The position numbers and the translations under genes were made by a program. Below, one piece after another: positions 51,601 through 63,600 of a DNA stretch of 64,000 nucleotides. Below the pieces are notes generated by a model. The model worked only from the letters and a program-made list of their open reading frames with translations, was not told where the DNA came from and searched no databases. Numbering within the stretch: the stretch's first letter is position 1; each line of letters begins with the position of its first letter. The DNA comes from Casuarius casuarius (lineage: Eukaryota > Chordata > Aves > Casuariiformes > Casuariidae): assembly GCA_003342895.1 (NCBI GenBank), contig PTFA01000276.1:948549-1012548 (forward strand). The letters run 5' to 3'.

Positions 51601-54600
51601 GCCAAACGCATCATTTTGCTTGGAGCTTATCCATAGCCAGAGACTGCAAAAGTGGCAGTATTATAATGCAGACCAGCTCAGTAAAAATATTTCTACTGAA
51701 AGGAGAGCAAAAATGTGCAGAGAGTAGTTGAGAGGCAGTTCATCTGATATGTAGCTGAAAGCTGAGAATATAGTTTAATGAAAATAGAAAATGTTGAACT
51801 TGGAAAGTTTCGTTTTTTTAAGTGTGTCTGTTGTCCAATTGTAAATAAAGAGAGTAGCTTTTTAAAAAGAAGCAAATTATCTGAGAGGGTAATTATGATG
51901 ATTTCAGGGCCCAATCTTGCTATCGCTCATACCTCTTGAATTTTATGCTATTTGAAGTAAGTAATATTGTTAGCCTTAGTGAAGTTGTCTGTCTGCAGCC
52001 TTAGAATCTGAGGCATAATTAGAGTACCTGTTCTGTTAGTACTAGATTGATTTGACAGCAATTTCAATAGTATGAATTATGAAACGGTATTATAAGTTTA
52101 TGAAAGAGCTTATGTAATGTTATGCCTGAGGTAGAAATAGATGTGGTGACTCAGTGATCTAGTAGATCTTCTCCCCCCTCCACCAATCCTGTATTCCCCC
52201 TCTCCTTTAGTATTGAATTTTCCTATTACTTTAACACTTTGAGCATTTTGGAAGTTTCGTTTGCTTTTTGGCCGCAGGAATAGCAGCTCTATAAACAGTA
52301 TGGGAAAAGTAAAGAGATGTTAGTTGAAGGAAACATTTTAATAAAATAGCTGGAATAAATGTAAATCAGGTATACAGTTGGGGAAGTGGAAGGGAGTAAG
52401 GGATCTTGCAAACATGTTTTACACACACGTTTTCAACATAATGAACTGTGCATTCAGGAAAAACTGATATTTAGTGAGAGAACAACTGAGACTGAAATTC
52501 TGCATAGAGCATCTTGTGCTCACATAGATTTAAAAAAAAAACTTCTTCACATTTATATTCTGATAATATTGAAAACTCTCCAAATTAGAAGCCACATATT
52601 GAGGGTTTTTTTGAGATTTTTATAGTATGTCCACAACTTAAGATCTGTATTTGAATGTTTTACATGTTTTTAATTATCGTATAGAAAGCTGTTATCAAAT
52701 AAATACAGAACATAATGCCATGTGAGGGATTCACAGCCTCTCTGAAAATATTTTCAGCTAGTACTGCTGTTGGCTAGGGTAGTGATGGTGTGTGTCACCG
52801 TGGGCAGTGATAGATACAGAGTTGCAAGCCACTTAGCAGTGACTTTCCTGACTGGTGGTGGTATAGCCCCTTGTCTGGGAATCCTTGAACTATCGTGTTA
52901 GCAACTTGTAATGTTTCGTAAGGCCTTTTTATAAGCTTAAAATCAAACAAATTGATGATAAACTGTCGCTAATGGTGCGTGAATTTTACTTGCATGATAA
53001 TTCACCAAAATTTGAATTCACAAGTATAGTGAATCATCTCACGTATTGAAGTGGAACAGAAAAAGTCCAGCTCTGGCCAGTAAGGAGATAAAATATGGAT
53101 GAATTATCTGTAGAATATTTTTGAGCAGATACTCTCTGTGGTGTCCCTAAAGTAAACTTAAATAGGAGGAAAATTTTGCCAAAACACAGCTTGGAAGAGG
53201 GAATTTTATTGTATTTCAGTCATTCATTTAGTCTTTGCCAGAAGTTGGCTTAAAGGGTATTGATCTGTCATGAAATCCAATTTAGTAATCTGGTTTGTTC
53301 TAAGACTAGAGGAAATAATTAAGATTCTTGCTCATAGCATACGGAAGCAACTTTTTGTGAGCAGCCTGGAGAGGGGGAAAGGTGGTGGTTGTTACAGAGA
53401 TTCAACAGTGTGCTTTTCTGCTTTAGCTAACTGTTATGCAGTGGTTTTTTTGGGGAGGAAAATATATTGTTAACCAGCTTGTGGCTACTGAGAGAGCTCT
53501 GTGGTGATTATGACCTTAGGAGGAAAGTTGAGGCGGTCAAGAGAGTAACTTCACTGAGATACTCTTTATCATAAAGATGACTCTAGTGTTCCTTAATTTT
53601 CTTGTAAACTAATCTGTAGATGATTTGCACAAGACTCTTAGTTTGTCAGCACGATCGTTAACATTGGTTAGTTGAATGACGTATGAAAATTTGACCTTAT
53701 TTAGAAATCAGTCTGGTTACAGAACAGCATCATCATTTAATGCTGATTAAAATGATAGATCAGTATAAATGCAGTAAGATCAGATGTAACTGGTATTTTC
53801 TTAAATCTAATTCCTTATTAATCCCCTTCCTTTGCAGAACCATGTCCAGACTGACTCAGCTGGAGAGACTGGACTTAGGAAGTAATGAATTCACAGAAGT
53901 GGTGAGTCTTACTGAAGTAGCAGAGCTTTGAATTTTTTTGATATCTCTTTATCCTTTAATCTATTTTTAATCAACATCAAATTGTAAAAATCAGCTTAAG
54001 AGCTCTGCTACTGAACAAATACTCTATATACCTTATACTGTTTTATGGAGCCTCTTTTAAAAATTATGTGTATATACTTACGAATATAAGTATATATCAT
54101 TCCTCACTTTGAAAATAAAACACTGTGGTATAGTGGGGCTAAAGTGTTGGCAAGAGGTTAATTTTTATACATCTAAGTTATAGGCATAATGGTTTGGCTT
54201 ATAATAAATTTTAAATGCTCATTGTGTACCCAAATGTTGCAAGTTCTGTATAAGCTGTATGAAACATGCTTTTATTAGAGTGGGCAAACTATTTAGATCC
54301 AAGGGAAACTTTATTAATTTGTTACAAGTTTGTCTTGAGCACTGTTCAAAGTAATATTTTCAGTTAAGGTTCCCGTTTCTTTCCTTCAGCATGGATCAGT
54401 TTGTTTCCTGTTCACAGTGTCACAGTCAAATACATCCCCTTCCATTTACAGTCACATAACATCTCTCTGCTCCTACAAACACTTTTATGTGTAAGGGAAT
54501 TTTAACAGTTAAAAATACAATGAAGTATTCTGACCTGCCATGTGAAAAAGTCAAGCCTTTGTGTGCCACCAGTAGGTACTTCATTAGCCACAGATCATGC

Positions 54601-57600
54601 TGCGATGACACACTTAACACTTGCCTAGTTGTATGGTTTGGTAGTTACGGAAATAAACTTACGGATTTGTTCATTAGTATTACAGTTACTGCCGTAGTCT
54701 CATTACAGTGTAGATATGCCTGCAGCCAGGAACTAAGTATAGGCTGTTAAATCACTTGTTTGGGTATATTTTGGGCAGATTACTTCATCTCTCCCAGCCT
54801 TTTATCTAGAAAAGTCAAGTACTGGGAACTTATTTCATGAAGATATTTTGGTAAAAGCACAAGAAAGTTTGAAACACCTGGGTTTTTTGGTAAGGATCTG
54901 TCTAAAGTTTGGTTTTCATTCATAGAAAAGTTCAGATTTATTCTTGGAAAATAAATTATTGGGAGCTGGGACTGTAAGTCATGCACAAATGCTAATACAC
55001 TTACATAAAAAGAAATTGAGCTGTGTGTTTGATTGAACTTAGTTGTGGTTGTTTAGCTGCAGGTAGCAGCTGTTTTTACAGTACTTTCTCAGAAGGGAAG
55101 TTTAAATAGGAAAGGATATGCAATATTGGTGTTTATCAAGAAGTATGGTCTTTCCCTAATACAGAACATACTTGTATTAATTTAAAAAAAAAGACTTTTG
55201 TCAGCACAGAATAACAGTAAGTTGTAATGGGAGCACATCCCGCACTTCACTTCATGGATGGAATGGTTTGTTTGCATCATACAGATGCATCTTTTGTTTG
55301 TTGCTACAAAACTCAAATCTGTTTTTCAGTTTTCTAGTTCAGTATCTTGTCAGTTTTGTGGCTGTTGAAAAACAGCTTTTCTAAATTCATGGAATTTAAG
55401 GGTTTTTAGAGCTCCTGCATGAGAGGAGGACTTGCACACATAAGAATTACTGTGTTTCATCTGGAAAATAATCCTTTCTACTAAGGATCGTTTAGTGCTG
55501 TGATCAAGTTCTTACCGGATTTTTGTATATCTAGTGTAAATTTACATTTCAGAAAGTAAAATAGCTGAGATTTATTTGATGACTCCATGAAACAAGGGTA
55601 TATAACTGCTATAGAAAGATATTACTTAAAGTTGCAAATATATGTATAATTGAACTTATTTTGTGTTTTGACTTTTTTTTGCATGAAGATTTTTTTAAAA
55701 AAAGTTTCCCTTTTACAGCCTGAAGTACTTGAACAACTGAGTGGGTTAAAGGAATTTTGGATGGATGGTAATAGACTAACACTTATCCCAGGGGTAAGTC
55801 CTTTTATTGATTTAAATATTTTTGTTTTCAGTTTTACAGTGGTGTTTGCTTTGTCAGCTAACTTTTATGTTGGAGTTATTGCATATTTTTAATGTTATCC
55901 TAAGCCAAAAGATTAAGTGCTCCTGCTTAACTAGCCCACTAGTTGTCACTGATCTTGCGAGAGACGAGTACATTGCTTTTCTTTCATCGAAGGCTATAAA
56001 TCTCTCATCTAAAAACTATGTTCCAACCCAGTAAAGGGACATGTAAAAATCCTAGATCAAATTTAGGGTTGCTCAACTTTCCTTCTGGGAAGGAATTATT
56101 TTGTTTTAGAGAGCAAGCTGGAAGTAACAGGATAAAAATGTTGTGTGAGTTTTGACTGGTAGTCACTGTAGAGCAAGTAGTTACTGTTCATATTTTTATG
56201 TGATGTATCTACAGACCTTAGCTAAATTCCTGAAATAATGTTCTGTTGCCTTGATCTAGGTTCCTGACATGTCTTAGAATCGTGTGGGGGCCAGGATGGC
56301 CTGTTACTGCAGTACTTGTGAACCTGTGTTTATGTTGTAGTAAATGGCATTTGAAATTTGGTAAACAGCTGGTCTGTTTTCAGACTTAAAAAGCAATGAG
56401 GCTGTCTGCTTGACCTGTAGTTTTCCCTACTGTCTTTCATCACTTCAGCTAATTCTTCCTTGAGGAGAGATGAATGGGTGTGTGTACTAAACCTTTCAAC
56501 TCTACAGTAAAGCTACATTTGTAAAAGTAATTGCATCTTTTCTGTGAATATTTCAGTAGACTAATGTGTATAGATCCTCAAGCTTATTTTTGGATTGTAC
56601 AGAAATGTAATACAAGCTTATATTTTTGGCTTTTGTTCTTCAGTTTAGTTAGTGATTTATCATAGTTGTTTTTGAGGTTAAGTAGAACGCATTTTTACAC
56701 AAAATGCAAAAATAAGCATTTGAGAGACTTTACTTGAACCTGATTATGTCCCTGTGTTATACTAGATGAATTTCTGTCTTAAGTCTCTTCTTGAGCTTTA
56801 GTCTTCTGATGAGGAGTCACTTGATTCCACAGTAACTGATCCAACAGTTGAATTTATAGTGGGCTGACTTTAGTGAGACCTATGGAATAACTGTAGTGTG
56901 TATGCGTAGAAAAACATTGTGCATATCTGCACAAAAAATTGAATGACAAAGTTTGGATATTTTACGTAAAATTGTCTTTCAGTCCTATAAATGTTTCATC
57001 TTTCACTGTGACACAATGCTTTAGAGAAAGTTTTGTTGTCAAAAGTACCGGCTTTTTTGTCTTGAACATACACTACCTAGAATCCTTTTTTTTATTTATT
57101 TTTATTTTTATTTCCTTTTAGTTCATAGGTACTTTGAAACAGCTGACGTACTTGGATGTTTCTAAAAACAACATTGAAGTAGTTGAAGAAGGTATTTCAG
57201 GTTGTGAAAGCCTACAAGACCTACTGTTATCCAGTAATTCACTTCAGCAACTGCCAGAGTCCATTGGTTTGTATTTGCACTTAATTCATATCCTGAAACG
57301 TCATGGTTTAGACACAGAACACTTGAAACTTAGTTTTTAAAATACCATTTGTCTATTTTCAATTGAATTAAAATTCCAGTTTTGGATAAAGCTGTAACGT
57401 ATAGTTGAATAATAATATTCACATTTAGTTTGGTGTGTTCTTGATTTTATGTGGGAGTTTGTAAATGAGGAATTGGTAACTGTACCATAGAGGGGGAAAA
57501 AAAAAATTCTTTTTTTTTTTTCTCCTATGGCTGATAATGTGGTAAGCTGGCAAGCGAGATCTGTAAGCTCGTGTTCTTATTTTTGTAGTAGGTTTATAGC

Positions 57601-60600
57601 ACTACAGTTGTGCCAGGATTTCAGGGAATACAGAAGATGTGGTGACTTGCCCATAGTGTTTTTCCCTTTTTTAAATTCAGTTTTATTTTTAGATTAACTG
57701 TAATGTTCTTTTTGATTTAATTGCTGTTTTTTTACCACAGGTTCCCTGAAGAAGGTAACAACACTTAAAATAGATGAAAACCAGTTAATTTATTTGCCGG
57801 ACTCCATAGGAGGGTAAGTATTTCACTTGAATAAAATATTGACCAGCCTTTCTGCAAGCTTTTCTGTAACAACAGCTGCTCTTTTGAATGGTTTTACACC
57901 TCTCTGTTTGACGTATCTGCTACATATTACAGTAATGTCTTAATAAATCTGAAGGCAATTGCTTTTGTATCTTCTGGTTAGCTGCTGCATGTATTGTTCT
58001 TTATATATTAATATCAAAAGATCTTAGTTCGTCATGCATTAATGTGAGCATCAATCTATAAGTGAAAAATTGAATGTGAAAGAAAACAATGCAAGTGTTT
58101 TTATGAAGGCCTGCAGTTCATGCAAGTGCTTTGTGGAATACTGCAAGAAGAAAGTCCAAGCATCTGCAGTTGTGTTAGTTGAATACTGCAAATGATAGAA
58201 CCTGTATCAGCTGGCTGTAAAAAGTGAAATTGAAATAAGGTGATTTTTTTCCCCAGTTAAGTGGAATCAGCAGGATTTTTAAAATTATAATTTGGTGTTC
58301 AGCAATTTAACCCACAAATGACAGCTAAAAACAAGTGCTCAGAATGAACTTCTAAAAAAAATGAAGTGTATTTGTTCTGATTTTTTTCTCCTACTATATT
58401 TTTTTATAGCTAATGTAGGCTGTTATAACTAATGTTCTGTTGTCACAATTTACAATATACTGTTTCACCGCCAATGCCTTATTCTAACTAACTCCTTAAA
58501 TTCTTTCCTTGTTCACAAACTGAGCTTAACTTCTGTTTGTCTATGATCTATCCCATTCTGATTGTTTTCAGTACTTTGTGCTACCACAGTTGCAGGTAGT
58601 ACACAAAAATTTAATGTTGCTGGCCCTCTGCTGTTTACACTGAAAGCTCTGTTATGAGGACAGTGTAAAGGAGATTTTGAAAAAGAATAATTTAGGTAAT
58701 TTTTTAAAAAAATTTTTCTTGGATTTGAATTTTATTTGGGTTTCTGAATTTCATTTTGAATGTAATGTTGAGATCTGTAATTGAGTAGTATCAATTTCAT
58801 GTGAATTTAAGTAGTATTGAATTGATGTTGGATGAATTAAGCTGTGTAGAGGAGTAATTTTTTTTATTTGTTCAGGTTAATATCAGTAGAAGAAGTGGAC
58901 TGTAGTTTTAATGAGATTGAAACATTGCCTTCATCTGTTGGGCAACTCTCTAACATAAGGACGTTTGCTGCAGATCATAACTTTTTAACACAGCTGCCAC
59001 CAGAGGTATGTATTTTGTTATGAAACTGTAAATTGAATTTTTTTATTAATGGATTTTAAACTATATACTCTGTACAAACTTTGATTTGGCTACCAAGTTA
59101 ATGAATTTTGAACAGATTTTCTGAGTACATGTTTTTAAAGATGAGTGTGTATAAATGTACAGTTTTTCAAGTAATTGAAATAACCTGTGAACATTTTTTG
59201 AAGCAAGCTGGAGAAATTAGTTGCTAAAGTACTGAAACTAAAAGGGGGAAGAACAAACTTTGATATAGCATGTGTTTATTCAGTTTTTCATATGTAAAAA
59301 TAAACCTAATTACAACTTACAGACAAAAATAGCTTTAATAGTTATTTTTAAAAATGCAAAAATTTGTGTATTTAGAGCTGTGAAGATGAATTTTTTTTTT
59401 TTTTTCAGATAGGAAACTGGAAGCATGTAACAGTGTTGTTTCTGCATTCTAATAAGCTTGAATTTCTCCCTGAAGAAATGGGTGATATGCAGAAATTAAA
59501 AGTCATCAATCTGAGTGACAATAGGTTTGCAAATTATATTCATTCATGTAGGAGTTGCATAAAATGCAGTAGTATTGCATGTATTGTACTGTAACTGATG
59601 TCCATCCTCTAAATATAAATAGAGGTATTTTTATGACTATATTTTTCTGTCTTTCGTTATCTCACCCACAGTGTTCCAGTCTCTGTTGGGTTTCTTCATC
59701 TGCTCTTTTCAATGTATTATAGTATGGTGGTAATATGTACTTTCCTGATGTCATTACTTTGTAAAAGCTTCCAGAGTTCTTTCTGGTTACTGCAAAAACT
59801 GAGATGCATGTACTTATTTTATTGTTGCATTCTGAAGCTTGCAGTTCCACTGTATGAAGCTGCATTATTTTAATGACTTTCATGTCATAGCTTCACTACA
59901 TTCCTGATTGTTTGGATGTATTTTTATAGAAAATTAATTCAATTATCTTCTAAAAACTTCACTTTTTTTAGCTAAGAATCAAATATAATAGCTGCCTTTA
60001 TTGTTTGCAAAGACAAAAAATACTATCAGAGTGTGTTGTACAATGCTCTGAGTGTGCTATGGAAGGGGGGAAAAAGAGCTGGTTTTATTAGAGCTGATCA
60101 TTTCAAATTGACAAAACATTTCTCTTTTGGGAACTGCCAATTTTATAAATTGAAATGCATTGGGAGAGGTGAATCTAACCAAGCTCTCCCTCAAGTTTTT
60201 CCAGTTGGGCATCTCCATACTTCTTCCATACAGTCTGCTTGGTCCATGAATGCTAGAGCTTTTGTTATTAAGGGCAGCCCTTTCATGGTAAACTTTTCTT
60301 GGAAAAAATCAGTAGTTTTTCAGGTGTAGCATTTTCTTCTCAGCTGCAGTAGGTATCTATTCTGTCCTATTCAAGTTGCTATACTAAATTAAATTGAAGT
60401 TACATTGTCTCAATTCTTTTAAGGTGCCTGCTAAACAGGGTAGAAAATACAGTTTTTATTAATTCCAGATATAGCTTTGAAATTAAATGCTATTGCCTTT
60501 CAACTGTCAATAGTAATTTATTTAACAATATCTTTAAAAGTCTTTTGCAAGCTTTTCTTAAACAGACTAATGCAGCATTGTTTCTTAACAGTCTTAGCAC

Positions 60601-63600
60601 ATACTTACATAAAATCTTCCTGTTACAAATTGCAGACTGAAGAATTTGCCCTTTACCTTTACAAAACTGCAGCAGCTCACTGCTATGTGGCTGTCAGACA
60701 ATCAGGTGATTTTTTTTTTTTTAATATGGATGAATAGAATATTGTTGAATTTATTCCTAATGGAACTTATAAGTACAGAGCCATCTGTTGAATGATGAGA
60801 AGTGGTACTGTGTGTTTGCACCAATACGTCCTTGACATGAGTTTGTCAATTCTGTTTAAACTAAACAACACTGACCTTTGAGACTTTCATGTTTCTGGCA
60901 AAGTTCTGTGTGTTAGGAAATGTGATTTAACAGAGGTTGTTGAGTTGTTTTGTTTTTTTTTCTTGGTTGGGGCTCCTTTACACAGGAAAGGTAGCGCTTA
61001 GTAAGCTAATATTCTGATACAGTGCACTGTTTCTTCCACAATACATACCACTGAGGAAACTTAGCATGCTTCCTTTTGTGCTGGACTGCTTGCCCCACCT
61101 TTGGACTCTCTAACTGTCCAAGTTTCAAGCTCCTGCAAAGTAACACACGCTCATAGCATGCGTCTTTCCTGTGTATTGAAGCCCTCCGTACTATACCAAT
61201 TTCCTGAACTGCATTAAGGTGTACAGTCCTACCAGAAGTCCATTAACATCAGGTGTGGTCTATTAAAAGCATTTTGACTAATCCAGTAATTTAAGATCAT
61301 CGTACAGTGGTCTGTCAAAGACGTGTGTTAAAAACTTTATTTTGTAAAAGTAATTCAGAGGGGTTAAAACAAGGCAGAGCAGTCTTCAAAGTGTAATGGA
61401 AAGAGCATACCTTGTTACATATAGATAAGTAGCAGGAATTTAAATGTATAGATCCTATTTAGTTATTACACATCTGTATTCTCATAATGTGTGCTTCTTT
61501 CATTTTCTTCAGTCTAAACCGCTTATCCCTCTTCAAAAAGAAGCTGACCCTGACACACAGAAAACAGTGCTTACCAATTACATGTTCCCCCAGCAACCAA
61601 GGACTGAGGATGGTAAGAATTTCTGAAATAACCCTGTCAGAATGCGAACTTCTGAAAATAGGAAGGGGAAGACAGTCCAGCCAGCATACTTTTCCACTAG
61701 CTAATGCTACGTAGATACAAGTTTGAAGTAAACTTGTAATTGATGAAAAGTTATACTAAAAAAATGAGAACAATAACTTAAAAATATGAACTACTTATTA
61801 GTAAATTCTAGGAGAAGATTCATTTGAGTGGGAAGTGTGCTTGTGTGGGCAGTGGCATGGATGCCACTCCTCTGTGTGACAACCTATTTCTTTCCAGCAA
61901 AGTTTAATGATTTGCTGCCTTCAGACTGGTGTCTGCTTCAGGCTAAGTGTTTTAAGAAAATGTCAGATAAAATGTTTCACCCATTAGTGAGGAAAACAGT
62001 TAAATACAGATCATTATCCACTAAAAAAAATTAGTCAGCAGTGGGGGGGGGGGGGGGGATGACTGCATTTTGCTTGCATTTAGTCTGAACTGTTTTACAA
62101 AAGGTTAGGTGCAGAATATCAAGACCTTGCTAGAAAGTTACTTCTGCACACTTGTGAGGTAGTTGCAGAAATGAGTAATATGCCATGAGTAACCAACCCA
62201 TCAGGAGTAAGGGAAAGACAGTAAAGTTCTCTGTATTTCTCCACTCCCCTTCGCCATGCAGGTGAGAGGAGGCAGTTTGTATCTCTATAGTGGAAATCAG
62301 TCAGACTTTTTTAATGATAAATAAAGTACAGTAAGCGTGTATGTGTAGCTGTGGTGGGTGGAACAATGGGAATCATTGTGAACTGAGAGATGGCTACATT
62401 TTCTGTTCCATAGCACAAGCCTCTAGTATGCTGAGAGAAGTCATCAGAAAAGTGTCTGGAAACACAGTAAATTGTATGTCACTTTGAGCTCTCTAATGTA
62501 GATAATGCATCTGCATTATCTGTATTAGAATGTGAGAATTAGAAAAGCATTGGGAAATTGTTAGTGAAGTAGAATGTAGTTCCTAAAAGCGTTGTGTCTC
62601 CATTTTTAGTTTCCCNGAACCCTGTTACAGGGATATCTTTCTGTAGACAAGGAAAGGGCTAATTGTTTGGCTTAGTTTGACAGAAGACCTCTCTCTGAGG
62701 TGGTCATCCCAAATGGAAGGCTTTAAGTTCAATAGGTAATTTAATATTCTTTGTAAAGTTTTTTGGGCGCTTGGGGTTTTTTGTTTGTTTCGTTGCTAGT
62801 GAGGTATAGGATTGCTGGGGGTGGCAGTGGGAGATTTATAGACTATTTGGGTTGTTACCTGACCAATGAATGGAAATATGTTAGAATAAGAGACAGAGGG
62901 TAACTAAAGATTTCTTTCTTTCCTGTAAAATTAAGCAAAAATACTCTGTAAAGCTTCTGTCAGTTGTATAATTTCTCCTAAGAAGCTTTTTGCTTTGTTT
63001 TGTTTTTAATGATTAGTAATAATGCAGATTTTTATCAGTAAATTATTCTTATTCTTCCTTTTCTTTATTTTCATGAAGTGAAATCAGCTGAATGTTCTTA
63101 TACATTCTTTAATAAGACCCCATCAGGAGGTCAGGCTATAGAGATATTTTTATGTATGTACACATACACACGTGTACGCACACACGTGTACACACCGCCC
63201 CATCTATCTATTTATCTAAATGTTGATATATATTTTACAGCTGAGAGGTTTCTGCTGAAGAGTCGCAACTATGAGAGTGTTCACACTAGCCTACAGCTGT
63301 ATGTAAGAAGCTTTTTCTTGGCCATATGAAAATATGGCCAAGTTCTTGGAGCTGTGACAGCACAGTTAGCCTTCAGGTTCTGGCACTGCCAGTCTCTTAT
63401 CTTTTTCGACCACAGATATAAAAGCACATAAATCCCATCCAAGGAAAAGAAAGAAAAAGATTCTTATCTTGTATAATTTTCATATTCTTACTAGAGTCTG
63501 TTTTGTTTTTTTAATTTAGTTATGTTCATATCTGATAATGAAAGCTTCAATCCATCTTTGTGGGAGGAACAGAGGAAACAGCGTGCTCAGGTGGCTTTTG

